Assembly (NCBI RefSeq): GCF_033366695.1
Contig: NZ_JAOBTQ010000001.1
Span: forward strand, 7,626,001 to 7,690,000
DNA: 64,000 nt
DNA from: Streptomyces sp. SCL15-4
Lineage (GTDB): Bacteria > Actinomycetota > Actinomycetes > Streptomycetales > Streptomycetaceae
Reading direction: 5' to 3'
The position numbers and the translations under genes are program-made. The notes beneath the pieces are model-generated. The model did no database searches. It saw only the letters and a list, made by a program, of their open reading frames with translations, and was not told where the DNA came from. Shown here in pieces: positions 8,417-17,511 of the stretch. The number at the start of each line of letters is the position of its first letter. The stretch's first letter is position 1.

Positions 8417-10585
8417 GTGTGTGATGATCTGGGGTTCGAAAGACTCCTCGGCGAGGAAGGCTTCTTCGCGCGCATGCTCGGGCGGTCACCCTCGGGTGCC
8501 GGCCGCGAACCGCTCTACGGCCCCGATCTCCCGGTCGTCCTGCTCACCGGCGGCCCGGGCATGGGCAAGGGGCGGCTGCTGCGCGCGGTACGGGACCGGT
8601 TCGCCACCAAGGTGCCGGTGATCTATCTGGACTGCGGCTCACCGGTCCACGCGGACCGGGCCGAGCCCGAGCCGGGCGCCCGCTCGGCCGCCACCGAGGT
8701 CCTGGTCGAGGCCGCCCGGCGACTGTCCACCTGGCAGGGCACGGGCGGCTCCTTCACCTTCCCCCGCCTCTTCGCGGGTCTCGCGATGATCGCCACCGGA
8801 GTCGCGGACGGCACTCCCGACGCGGTCGCGGCGGAGGTCGAACGGTACGCGGAGTTACCCCAGAAGCAGCGCCTCCGGGGCCTGGGCGCCGGCGACTTCT
8901 GGCGCGGCGCCCTCCTCGGCGCCATCCGGAACCTGCTGACCACCCTGTCCGGGCAGGCGCTCGACCCCTACTCGGCCGCCGTGAGCAGCGCGCTCGTGGA
9001 CGCCCTCGTCTCCGGCCTCGCGCCCCGGGGCCGGGCGGAGATGGCCCGGATCTACGGCGCCTACCCCGGCGCGGCCGGCCAGCCCGAGCACGGACTGCGC
9101 GACCTCGCCGCCGACTTCAAGGCCGGCGGCGAGGGACGCGAGGTGGCGGAGCGCTTCCTCTTCCAGGCCCTGCGCGAGGACCTGGAGGCCGCCCACACGG
9201 GCGCGGTGGGCTGGCTGCGCCGGGTCGGCCGCCCGGCGGTACTGCTCGACCGCGCCGAGTCGCCGCTCGGCGAACAGCTGCTGCGGGCCGTGCTCGTCGA
9301 CCGCCGGGCCGGGCAGCGCGACCGGGTGGTGGTCGTCGGCACGGCCCGCCGGGCGGACGGCGGCGCCTTCCTGTACGAGGGCCTGCCGCCCGGACAGGTG
9401 CCGCCTCCGGCCGAGTTCCGGCCGGCCGACGGCGCCCCGCCCGCCTGGTCCCGGCGCACCGACGCGACGGCGGGCCGGGCCCCGCTGGCCGACGGCGTCC
9501 TGCTGCTGCGCATGCCCCTGCTCGGCGGCGACCAGCTGCGCCGGGAGACCGAGCGCAGACAGCGGCGCACCGAACCGGAGGGCGGCACCAACCGCCGCCG
9601 TATCGACGCCGCCGTGGCACGGCTGAGCGGCGGACGCCCGCACACGGTGATCCGGCTGGCCGAGGCCGCCGCCGCCTTCAGCATGGAACCGGACGCCAAC
9701 GACCGGGCCATCCTCGACGCCCCGCTGAACCTCTCCGGCGACGGCGCCGCCGAGCGGCCCGTGGCCGAGGTGCTGCTGCGCGAACTGGTGCTGGACCAGT
9801 TGCCGGTACGGCTGCCGGCCGAGCAGCACGACCAGTGGCTCGACCTGCTCACCCATCTGTCGGTGGCGCACGACACCGAGTGCGCGGACGTCCTGCTCCG
9901 CCACCACCAGCGCGGCCGGGTCCACCGGCTGACGGCCCATCATGTCGCACAGCTGCTGACCGACACCGGCTGGCCCGCCTGCGAACGCCACTTCATCGGG
10001 GACTTCGGCCTGCGCCAGCTGCTGGTGCACCGGCTGTACGCGCTGTCCCCCGACGGCGCCGCCTGGTACGCCGACCACCACCTGCTGCGCGACCACTACA
10101 CCGGACGTGTGGCGGACGAGGCGGCGCCGAGCGGCGCCGCCTTCCGCTCGGTCATGGCCCACCGGATGAACCACCACCTGGTCTCCGGCGGCGTCGACGA
10201 CGTGGTCCGCCACCTGGCCGCCACCCTGCCCGGCCGCCCCGGACAGTGGTGCGCCGAACTGCTGGAGATCGCCCAGGCGCCGTATCCCGCGGGCGCGGAC
10301 ACCCGCCGGGACCGCGCGCAGGGCCTGGTCGCCGTGGACGGACCGGCGCTGCGCCGCACGGTCGACCAGCTGCTGCACGCGGTGTGGCTGTGCGAGGAGC
10401 GGACCCGGCCCACCGGCCGCGAGACCGCCCGCACGCTGGCCAAACTGCTGGACCTCCTCTCGATCATGGAATTCGAGGGCGCCGGGCAGCTCGGCCGGAC
10501 CGCCACCGAGTGGAGCGGGCTCGCGGAGAACGACCAGCCGTTGCTGCGCTGCACCTGCACCGATCAGCTCGGGCGAAGGAGATAA
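8417..10585 (+). CDS. Large P-loop NTPase-like protein of unknown function
   Basis: 722 residues, beginning with GTG 8417 behind GAGGGATCC. A P-loop at residues 45-52 (GGPGMGKG) is preceded by a hydrophobic strand (PVVLLT). The usual Ser/Thr after the Lys is Gly. Later strands include RPAVLLDRAE (a Walker-B-like position near residue 275) and DRVVVVGTARR (sensor-like). The remaining roughly 350 residues are helical, with no transmembrane segment or known catalytic motif. This overall plan suggests a STAND/AAA-like regulator, but that is inference. It is followed after 5 bases by a receptor-like gene and the two are surely co-transcribed. Confidence 0.6.
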   Translation: MCDDLGFERLLGEEGFFARMLGRSPSGAGREPLYGPDLPVVLLTGGPGMGKGRLLRAVRDRFATKVPVIYLDCGSPVHADRAEPEPGARSAATEVLVEAARRLSTWQGTGGSFTFPRLFAGLAMIATGVADGTPDAVAAEVERYAELPQKQRLRGLGAGDFWRGALLGAIRNLLTTLSGQALDPYSAAVSSALVDALVSGLAPRGRAEMARIYGAYPGAAGQPEHGLRDLAADFKAGGEGREVAERFLFQALREDLEAAHTGAVGWLRRVGRPAVLLDRAESPLGEQLLRAVLVDRRAGQRDRVVVVGTARRADGGAFLYEGLPPGQVPPPAEFRPADGAPPAWSRRTDATAGRAPLADGVLLLRMPLLGGDQLRRETERRQRRTEPEGGTNRRRIDAAVARLSGGRPHTVIRLAEAAAAFSMEPDANDRAILDAPLNLSGDGAAERPVAEVLLRELVLDQLPVRLPAEQHDQWLDLLTHLSVAHDTECADVLLRHHQRGRVHRLTAHHVAQLLTDTGWPACERHFIGDFGLRQLLVHRLYALSPDGAAWYADHHLLRDHYTGRVADEAAPSGAAFRSVMAHRMNHHLVSGGVDDVVRHLAATLPGRPGQWCAELLEIAQAPYPAGADTRRDRAQGLVAVDGPALRRTVDQLLHAVWLCEERTRPTGRETARTLAKLLDLLSIMEFEGAGQLGRTATEWSGLAENDQPLLRCTCTDQLGRRR

Positions 10586-10590
10586 CGCGG

Positions 10591-12210
10591 ATGCCCAGGT
10601 GGAAGAAGATCCTCTACGCCCTGCTGGTCACGGCGGCCCTCGTGGCGGGAGGCCTGTTCGGCTGGTCCTTCCTCCACCGGCCGGACACCTGCGCCGAGGG
10701 TGTCGAGCGGATCGACGGCGAGTGCGTCGGCGTCAACGGCGAGGGCTACGACTTCGGCACACGGGAGATCGGCGCCGTCGCCCGGGCCATCGCGCAGGAG
10801 AACAAGCGGATCGAGAAGGACCCTCATGTGACGGTGGCGATGATGCTGCCGCTCCACTCCGGCAACGAGGCGCTGAACCGGCAGATACGCAGCGACCTCC
10901 AGGGCGCCTACCTGGGACAGCTGCAGGCCAACGAGGGCGAGGGCGAACCACCGAAGATCCGGCTGGTGCTGGCCAACCCCGGCCGGGAGTACGGTCACCA
11001 GGCGCCGGTCGTGGACACCCTGCTGCGCATGGCCCGCTCTCCCGGGGACCGGCTGCGCGCCGTCACCGGCTTCAACCTCAGCCTCGACGCCACGACGGCG
11101 GCCGTCGACCGCCTGACCGCGCACCAGGTCCCCGTGCTCGCCTCCCGGATCACCGGCGACGGGATCGCCAACGAGGAGGGCCTGGACGCGGTGGCCAAGC
11201 CGAAGTTCCCCGGCCTGGCCCGGATCATCCCCACCAACCACGAGGTGGCCCGGGCGCTGGCCGCCTTCACCGGGGGCCTGGACCGGGAGGACCGCCGGAC
11301 GGTACTGGTCCACGACACACGCGAGGACAGCTACAACGAGTCGCTGGCGAAGGCGTTCGACAGCATCGAGGAGAAGGGCCCGGCCGGACCCGCCGAGATG
11401 TCCTTCACCTCCCCGGCGATCGACGAGGCCGGCTCCACCGGCAACCAGTTCACCCAGATCGCCAACAACATCTGCAGCTCCGAGGCGGACACCGTCTACT
11501 TCGCGGGGCGCACGGTGCACCTGCGGCTCTTCGCGCTCAAGCTCGCCGAAGTCGGCTGCGGGAAACGGCACTACACCATCATCAGCGGCTCCGACGCCGC
11601 CTCGCTGCGGCAGTACATGAGCGAGGAGAACTGGGAGAAGCTGCGCGGCACGGACGGCGAGGCGAAGGTCACGGTGCAGTACGCCGCCCCCGCGCACCCC
11701 CAGGCCTGGGACACCGAGCTGACCGCCTGGCGCAAGGAGTGGCGCGAGCGCCACCACCGGGAGCCCACCGGCAAGGAACTGCCCCAGTACCTCGCGGAGC
11801 CCAAGGCGGCCCTGGACCGCCTGCGCGGCCTCATCGACACTACGCGGCGCGCCGGAACGGACCTCGGCACCCCGCCCAGCCTGGAGGACTCCCGCACGAT
11901 GCTGGTGTACGACGGCATGGTCACCATCGGCACGGCCCTGCACCAGGTGCAGAACGGCCCCGCCGAGAAGGTGCCCGGCCTGGAGGAGGTCGGCCAGGAG
12001 TGGGTGCGGCTGAACGCCCAGCACCGGGTGGCGGGCACCAGCGGCCTGATCTGCCTGACCGGCGGCGGCAACCCCTACGACAAGCCGGTCGCGGTGGTCG
12101 AGCTGGACCCGGGCCGCAAGGGCGAGGGCACGCTGAAGTACGTCGGCCTGGGCTGGCCCGCCGGCGGGCCGCAGCCCAAGAACTGCGTCATCCCCAGCAG
12201 AACCCCGTGA
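10591..12210 (+). CDS. Membrane-anchored type I periplasmic-binding-protein-like receptor
   Basis: 539 residues. A positively charged start (MPRWKK) precedes one transmembrane segment (about residues 7-27), with the rest outside. There is no lipobox. The extracellular part has the ABC/branched-chain amino-acid binding-protein fold: VTVAMMLPLHSGNEALNRQI, then LAAFTGGL, RTVLVHDTREDSYNESLAKA and TVYFAGRTVHLRLFALKLAE. Cys residues near the membrane may form a disulfide. No ABC permease or ATPase gene is nearby, so it is more likely a ligand receptor working with the upstream P-loop protein than part of a transporter. Confidence 0.7.
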   Translation: MPRWKKILYALLVTAALVAGGLFGWSFLHRPDTCAEGVERIDGECVGVNGEGYDFGTREIGAVARAIAQENKRIEKDPHVTVAMMLPLHSGNEALNRQIRSDLQGAYLGQLQANEGEGEPPKIRLVLANPGREYGHQAPVVDTLLRMARSPGDRLRAVTGFNLSLDATTAAVDRLTAHQVPVLASRITGDGIANEEGLDAVAKPKFPGLARIIPTNHEVARALAAFTGGLDREDRRTVLVHDTREDSYNESLAKAFDSIEEKGPAGPAEMSFTSPAIDEAGSTGNQFTQIANNICSSEADTVYFAGRTVHLRLFALKLAEVGCGKRHYTIISGSDAASLRQYMSEENWEKLRGTDGEAKVTVQYAAPAHPQAWDTELTAWRKEWRERHHREPTGKELPQYLAEPKAALDRLRGLIDTTRRAGTDLGTPPSLEDSRTMLVYDGMVTIGTALHQVQNGPAEKVPGLEEVGQEWVRLNAQHRVAGTSGLICLTGGGNPYDKPVAVVELDPGRKGEGTLKYVGLGWPAGGPQPKNCVIPSRTP

Positions 12211-12339
12211 CACCACCGCCCGGCGGGCGTGCGTCACGTCACATATGACCTGGTTCGCACACCCCTCCCGGGCGTGCCGGGCGCCGGGCTACCGTGGCGT
12301 GGAGCTTCGTACCCCCTCGTTACCTCGGACGGCCCGGCT

Positions 12340-12867
12340 GTGCTCACTGACCTGTCCCCCCTGATCGCCGCCACGGCGCGCTGGCTGACGGTCGCCTACC
12401 CGCCCAGCGGCGGCGCGCTCGCCACCGCGCTGTGCGAGGCCCAGGCCCGGCAGGCGGCCACGGTCGCCGCCCGGCTGCGCTACCCCACCGACCTCGACGC
12501 CGGCCTGGTGACCCTCGCCGGCCCCGGAGGCGCCGGCCGGCTCGACTGGATCGCCGGCGCCGAACCGGCCGGCGAACACCTCGCCGCGGATCGGGCGTGG
12601 CGCACCTGGGTGGACGAGGTCGTCGCCAGCTGGGCCGCCGTGCTGCTCACCGACCCGGACCTGGCCGCCCTCGCCGTAGCGGCCCTCGCCGAAGGCGGAC
12701 CCGCCGCCCACGCCCCGGCGGAGTACCGCCGGCTGCTCGACCCCGACGACAGCGACCGCCGCGCCGCCGCCCTGCTGCGCCACCCGGACCTGCTGGCCCC
12801 CGTGGCCGGGCTGCACCGCGACCAGCTCCTCGACCGCCTCGCCCCGGGCCGATCCCTCGCCGCCTGA
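12340..12867 (+). CDS. Hypothetical protein
   Basis: About 175 residues, Ala/Leu-rich, soluble and helical, with no recognised domain. GTG 12340 (VLTDLSPLIAATARWLTVAY) is preferred. The in-frame ATG at 12229 would add an Arg/Pro-rich stretch that looks untranslated and overlaps the probable promoter. Codon bias (G/C at third position) supports coding. It lies after the receptor gene but with over 100 bases between, so it is probably a separate unit. Confidence 0.5.
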   Translation: MLTDLSPLIAATARWLTVAYPPSGGALATALCEAQARQAATVAARLRYPTDLDAGLVTLAGPGGAGRLDWIAGAEPAGEHLAADRAWRTWVDEVVASWAAVLLTDPDLAALAVAALAEGGPAAHAPAEYRRLLDPDDSDRRAAALLRHPDLLAPVAGLHRDQLLDRLAPGRSLAA

Positions 12868-12941
12868 CCGGCAGGCCACGGCGGACCGGCCGGCCGTCCC
12901 GGTGCCGGCCGGTCCCTGAACGCCGGGGTCCGGGCGGCGTG

Positions 12942-13355
12942 TCAGCCGGCCGTGTGGTCGGCGCGCATGCGCACCTGTTCCTCCAGCCGTCGCAGGCTGC
13001 CGTCCAGGGCGTCGTACACCGCTCCTTCGCCCGGGTCGTGGCCCTCGTCGAAGAAGGACAGGTGGACGGTCACCTCGCTGGCGCCGCTGCCGATGCCCGC
13101 CACCTGGAGCCAGCCGGTGTAGCTGCCCTGCTCGCGGGTGCCCCACTCCAGGCGCATCTGGTCCGGCTGGGCCCGCAGCAGGGCGGGCATGTCCTGGCCG
13201 GAGAGATCCTCGTGCACGGTCACGGCGGGCGGGTCCTGGACGTGCACGTGCAGTGCGTCCGGGAGCCAGGCGTCGAGCTGGTCGGCGTTGGCCGCCTGGT
13301 CGAAGACGTGCTCGGGCTGCGCGGGCATGGTGCGGGAACGTTCGTACTCGGACAT
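12942..13355 (-). CDS. SRPBCC-fold protein
   Basis: 137 residues. The opening MSEYERSRTMPAQPEHVFDQ and the pattern of a small hydrophobic-ligand-binding protein (ANADQLDAWLP, later SEVTVHLSFFDEGHDP) are typical of SRPBCC/polyketide-cyclase-like folds. No ligand is known. The next gene to the right is on the same strand, about 85 bases upstream. Confidence 0.65.
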   Translation of the reverse strand: MSEYERSRTMPAQPEHVFDQAANADQLDAWLPDALHVHVQDPPAVTVHEDLSGQDMPALLRAQPDQMRLEWGTREQGSYTGWLQVAGIGSGASEVTVHLSFFDEGHDPGEGAVYDALDGSLRRLEEQVRMRADHTAG

Positions 13356-13440
13356 CGCGGGAGCGCCCCTTCCGGTCGGAAGCCGTACTCCGACCGCGTG
13401 CCCCTTCCGCGGCCGCCGAAAAGTGGGGGACGGACAGGCC

Positions 13441-14262
13441 TCAGACCGCCGCGCGCGCCGTGCGCTCCACCAGGGATATGCCGGCGCCCATGGACGCGTT
13501 CCCGTCGGACAGCACCGCCACGAGGTACCGGTGTTTCCCGACCGACACCTCGCCGACGCTGTTGACGTCCCAGCGGCCCGTGGTGGTCCGCTGCAGCCAG
13601 CCGTTCTTCAGCACCGGCCGGGCGTGCGCGCCCCCGGCCGCCGGGACACCCCAGGTCTGCCCGGGCACGACCCGGCTCATCAGCGTACGGACGTAGGCGC
13701 GGGAGGCGGCGTCGAGTCCGCCGGAGCCCCGGCGCACCGTGCCGCCCGGGCCGAACACGGCCCGCAGCAGCCGCACCTGATCGCTCGCGGTGGTCCGGGT
13801 CAGGCCCCACTTGCCGCCGGGCCCGCCCGTGGTCGAGGTCAGCCCCAGCCGCTCGTTGGCCGCCGCCAGCCCGCCGGCGCGGCCGATGCGCCGCCACAGG
13901 GCGTTGGCCGCCGCGTTGTCGCTGCGCCGGATCATCGGCTCGGCGAGGTCCCGTTCGGCTCCGCTGAGCGGGCGCCCGGCGTCCTGTGCCCGGAGCAGCA
14001 GCGCCGCGAGGATGTCGATCTTGACGATGCTGGCCGTGTCGTACGGCCGGTCCTCGCCGCGCACCACGGTGGTGCGGCCGGTGCCGTCCAGGTCGAGCAC
14101 GGCCGCCGTGGCGTGCGCCGATGCCTTCGGTGTCTTCCCGGACGGGGCGGACGCGGTCGCGGCCGCCGCCGGGTGCGGAAGGCCGGCGGCCAGCAGGGCG
14201 GTCGCCGAGGCCGCGAGGGCGCCGGCCGTGGTCCGTGCGGTGCGGGAGAGGCGGGACGACAT
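13441..14262 (-). CDS. Exported class A beta-lactamase-like serine hydrolase
   Basis: 273 residues with an N-terminal secretion signal (Arg residues, then TAGALAASATALLAAGLP, then Ala-rich cleavage region). The catalytic triad motifs of the penicillin-binding/beta-lactamase fold are visible: S78-I-V-K81, S114-D-N116 and K219-N-G221 (a KNG variant of KTG). It could be a beta-lactamase or a cell-wall hydrolase. It lacks the Glu-containing omega-loop signature I would expect for an efficient class A enzyme, so beta-lactamase activity is uncertain. Confidence 0.75.
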   Translation of the reverse strand: MSSRLSRTARTTAGALAASATALLAAGLPHPAAAATASAPSGKTPKASAHATAAVLDLDGTGRTTVVRGEDRPYDTASIVKIDILAALLLRAQDAGRPLSGAERDLAEPMIRRSDNAAANALWRRIGRAGGLAAANERLGLTSTTGGPGGKWGLTRTTASDQVRLLRAVFGPGGTVRRGSGGLDAASRAYVRTLMSRVVPGQTWGVPAAGGAHARPVLKNGWLQRTTTGRWDVNSVGEVSVGKHRYLVAVLSDGNASMGAGISLVERTARAAV

Positions 14263-14456
14263 GGGTCACGAACGTAGACAACCCGTGCGTCCGGCGACAT
14301 GGCCGCCGTCACGTTCGGGCCCGGTTCGCGCCGATTGTGACAAGAGCCACCGACGGGTGCGACGAGCCGCCCGGGCCGCGTCCCCGGCGGCGTGTACGCG
14401 CGGCCGGGCCGCCCGCCTCGCCTATCGTCGGCCCGACACCGACATCCGGAGCGACG

Positions 14457-15497
14457 ATGCAGAAAACGGATGATCCGGCCGGTGCGGCGGGGCCCGCGAC
14501 CGCCGTACCCGCCGGTCCGCCCGTGCGCCGGGTCCGGGCGTGGCCGCTCGGCGCCGTCCTCGTGTGCGCCGCCGGTGCCACGGCCGTGCTGCTGCTGCCG
14601 GCCGGCACCCGGTGGCTGGAGCATCCGGCCGTCCAGGCATGGCGCACCGTCTCGCTGGCCATCACCGTGCAGGCGCTGCCGTTCCTGCTCCTCGGCACCG
14701 CACTGTCCGGCGCCATCAACGCCTTCGTGCCGGCCGGCCTGTTCACCCGGGTGCTGCCGAAGCGGCCCGCTCTCGCCGTACCGGTCGCCGGGGCCGCCGG
14801 CGCCGTCCTGCCCGGCTGCGAGTGCGCCTCCGTGCCCGTCGCGAGCAGCCTGATCCGCCGGGGCGTGCCACCGGCCGCCGCCTTCGCCTTCCTGCTCTCC
14901 GCGCCCGCGATCAACCCCGTGGTGCTCACGGCCACCGCCGTCGCCTTCCCCGGCGACCCCGCGATGGTCGCCGCCCGGCTGCTCGCCTCCCTGACCACGG
15001 CCGCCGTGATGGGCTGGCTGTGGCTCTGGCTCGGCAAGGAGGAGTGGCTGCGTCCCCTGCTGCGCCACCGGCACACCGGGCACCGGCACGGCCACAGCCG
15101 CTGGACCGAGTTCCGGCTCGGCTTCCGGCACGACTTCCTGCACGCCGGCGGCTTCCTGGTGCTGGGCGCGATGGCCGCGGCCACCTTCGACGTCGCCGTG
15201 CCGGGCTCCGTCCTGGACGCCTTCGCCGGCTCGCCATGGCTGTCCGTGCCGTTCCTGGCGGGCCTCGCCGTGCTGCTGGCCGTCTGCTCGGAGGCGGACG
15301 CGTTCGTCGCGGCCTCGCTCACCGGGTTCTCGCCGACCGCGCGGCTCGCCTTCCTGGTGGTCGGCCCGATGGTCGACCTGAAACTCATCGCGCTGCAGGC
15401 CGGCACCTTCGGCCGGGCCTTCGCCTGGCGGTTCTCCGCGGCCACCACCGTCGTCGCGGTCATCGCCGCCGTCCTGATCGGAGGCGCCCTGTGGTGA
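14457..15497 (+). CDS. Permease of the DUF318/UPF0718 family
   Basis: 346 residues with about eight transmembrane segments. The motif LPGCECASVPVASSLIRRG with its paired Cys residues, and the matching later half-repeat (AVCSEADAFVAASLTGF), define this predicted permease family. A His-rich cytoplasmic loop (HRHTGHRHGHS) may bind metal. Start ATG 14457. It overlaps the next gene by 4 bases, as in the conserved permease/TIGR03943 gene pair of actinomycetes. The transported substrate is unknown; the His loop suggests a metal. Confidence 0.8.
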   Translation: MQKTDDPAGAAGPATAVPAGPPVRRVRAWPLGAVLVCAAGATAVLLLPAGTRWLEHPAVQAWRTVSLAITVQALPFLLLGTALSGAINAFVPAGLFTRVLPKRPALAVPVAGAAGAVLPGCECASVPVASSLIRRGVPPAAAFAFLLSAPAINPVVLTATAVAFPGDPAMVAARLLASLTTAAVMGWLWLWLGKEEWLRPLLRHRHTGHRHGHSRWTEFRLGFRHDFLHAGGFLVLGAMAAATFDVAVPGSVLDAFAGSPWLSVPFLAGLAVLLAVCSEADAFVAASLTGFSPTARLAFLVVGPMVDLKLIALQAGTFGRAFAWRFSAATTVVAVIAAVLIGGALW

Positions 15498-16213
15498 GAC
15501 GGCTTGTCCACAACCTGCTCCTGGCCCTGACCGGGGCCGGCCTGCTGCACGCGGCCCTCTTCACCGACCTCTACCTGCGCTATGTCAAGGCCGGACTGCG
15601 CCTGCCGCTGATCGTGTCCGGCGCGGTCCTGCTGCTGCTCGGCCTGGCGGCGGCCGCCAGCCGCGAGGGCCCCCGCGGTGCCGTCGGCCACGGGCACGAC
15701 CACACCGGCGCCCCGCGCGTCGCCTGGCTGCTGTTCCTCCCCGCGCTGAGCCTGCTGTGCCACGCCCCGCCCGCGCTGGGCGCGTACACCGCGGCCCGCG
15801 CCGGCGACAAACCGGTCGCCGCGCAGCGGGGTTTCGGACCGCTGCCCGCGACCTCGCCGCTGCCGCTGACCCTCACGGACTTCACCAAGCGGGTCCAGCA
15901 GGACCGCGGCCTCGCCGTCGCGGGCCGCACCGTCCGGCTGACCGGCTTCGTCACCCCGGCCGGGCACGGCGGCTGGTACCTGACCCGGATCGTCTTCTCC
16001 TGCTGCGCCGCGGACTCCCGGACGGTCCGGGTGCGCATGTACGGCCGGCCGGCCCCGCCCGCCGACACCTGGCTGGCGGTGACCGGGACCTGGCACCCGG
16101 GCGGCACCCTGGGCACCCGCACCGCTCAGGCGGCGCTCGACGTCGGGGACGCCCGCCCGATCGCCCCGCCGGTGAACGCCTACACCGACGACCTCCCGCT
16201 GACCCCTTCCTGA
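15494..16213 (+). CDS. TIGR03943-type membrane/extracytoplasmic partner protein
   Basis: 239 residues starting at GTG 15494 (GTGA overlap with the permease stop). A second GTG lies one codon upstream at 15491. About three N-terminal membrane segments with a short His segment (GHGHDH) precede an extracytoplasmic domain. That domain has the signature GGWYLTRIVFSCCAADSRTV, whose Cys pair is characteristic of this permease-associated family. The two proteins probably form one membrane complex. Confidence 0.8.
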   Translation: MRRLVHNLLLALTGAGLLHAALFTDLYLRYVKAGLRLPLIVSGAVLLLLGLAAAASREGPRGAVGHGHDHTGAPRVAWLLFLPALSLLCHAPPALGAYTAARAGDKPVAAQRGFGPLPATSPLPLTLTDFTKRVQQDRGLAVAGRTVRLTGFVTPAGHGGWYLTRIVFSCCAADSRTVRVRMYGRPAPPADTWLAVTGTWHPGGTLGTRTAQAALDVGDARPIAPPVNAYTDDLPLTPS

Positions 16214-16367
16214 CCCGGTTCCCGCACACGGCTTGCCGAGCAGGGCGTACGACCGGCCCGGACGGGTGCAGGATGGTGTCGTGACGCTCGTTCCGAGACC
16301 GGGTCCGGTCGCCGCGCAAGGGCCGCCCCGGTCGCGGGCCGCCGGCGCGCGGAAGGAGGCGGTGACG

Positions 16368-16970
16368 ATGACACGGACACCCTCCACGGCGGTCACCCGG
16401 GTGTGGCTGTGGCGCTGGCGGCGCAACCCGCTCAAGCGGCACAGCGATGTCGTCGAGGCCTGGATCGTGCTCGCCGGCTGGCTGCTCGTCCTGGCCGCGG
16501 GGATCGTCGCCGGCCTGGCGGCGGCCCACACCTCCGCGTCGGCCTTCGCGGCCCGGCAGGCCCGGTCGCACCCCGTGTCCGCCGTGCTCACCGACGGCAC
16601 GGCGGGAATGGCGGCCGCGGCCAGCGGCTACGGCGACGGGCGGGTGTGGGCGACCGTGCGCTGGACGGACGCGGACGGCTCGGTGCGCACCGACCGGGCC
16701 GAGGTCGTCCCCGGCGCCCCCGCCGGCAGCCGGGTCACGGTGTGGACCGACCGGGCCGGCCGGGTCGTGCCGGCGCCCGTCACCGGCACGGCGGCCGACG
16801 TCCAGGCGGCCCTCACCGGAGTCCTCGTCGCCCCGGGAGCCGGCGCGCTGGCCTGGGGCGGGCTACGGCTGGTCCGGGGCCGGCTCATCCGGCGGCGCAT
16901 GGCCGAGTGGGACGAGGAGTGGAGGCAGACAGGACCCCGCTGGGGAAACCTCAGCGGCGGCGTCGGCTGA
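16368..16970 (+). CDS. Rv1733c-like two-TM membrane protein
   Basis: 200 residues. ATG 16368 is preceded by GGAAGGAGG. The signature WRWRRNPLKRHSDVVEAW is followed by one membrane segment, an extracytoplasmic domain with a small beta pattern (ATVRWTDADGSVRTDRAEVV) and a second membrane segment, then an Arg-rich tail. This is the layout of Rv1733c, a mycobacterial dormancy-regulon antigen. Streptomyces carries many paralogues of unknown function. Confidence 0.75.
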   Translation: MTRTPSTAVTRVWLWRWRRNPLKRHSDVVEAWIVLAGWLLVLAAGIVAGLAAAHTSASAFAARQARSHPVSAVLTDGTAGMAAAASGYGDGRVWATVRWTDADGSVRTDRAEVVPGAPAGSRVTVWTDRAGRVVPAPVTGTAADVQAALTGVLVAPGAGALAWGGLRLVRGRLIRRRMAEWDEEWRQTGPRWGNLSGGVG

Positions 16971-17511
16971 CCGGGACGCGGAACCGGGCCCGCGAGGCCG
17001 AGCCCGGCCCCGGCACCGACCGGCCCGGCCCCGACCGGCCCGGCGAGGAGACGGGCCATGCCCTCTCCGGCCGGTGCCGCTATGGCCGTGTCCGCTCCGG
17101 GCCGGTGCCGCTATGGCTGGGTCCGCCCGTCCTGGGCTGGTGCCGCTACGGCCGTGCTCTCTCCGGTCGGCGCCGCTGTCGCCGTCTCCTCACCAAGCCG
17201 GTGCCGATCGCGGCCGTGTCCTCACCGGCCCGGCGCGGGGACGGCCGTGTCCACCGGGCTGCCTCGGCCCGCTTCCTCCCCGGACGTGCTCCCCGTCGCA
17301 CGCCGGCCCCACGCCGGTGACCGTGTCTTCACCGTCTTCACCGTCGTCACCGCCATCACCGCCTTCGTCCTGACCGGCACGGCCCTGCCGGCAGCCGGCT
17401 GCCGCGCCGCCGCACGGCGCGACGGAGACCGGCGGGCGCGGGACGCCGCGGCACCGGCAGCCGGATCGACACCGCGGGCGTGAGCGCGCGCCGGCTGGTT
17501 ACCCGGCTCTC
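16971..17511. other. Intergenic region with degenerate tandem repeats
   Basis: Between the Rv1733c-like and YihY genes. About 17068-17255 holds some six degenerate copies of a 30-36 base unit based on GCCGGTGCCGCTATGGCCGT. An open frame on the plus strand (17058-17483) reads through the repeat, but its translation shows no domain and its binding site is poor. I do not call it a gene. Confidence 0.5.

Noticed and set aside
12229..12339. Longer N-terminus for the hypothetical gene at 12340
   Set aside because: The ATG at 12229 lies in an apparent promoter region and adds atypical sequence.
14309..16600. 763-codon minus-strand frame
   Set aside because: Antisense shadow of the permease pair, which has clear membrane motifs on the plus strand.
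17058..17483. 141-codon plus-strand frame across the tandem repeat
   Set aside because: Poor ribosome-binding site and a translation made mostly of the degenerate repeat; kept only as a repeat region.
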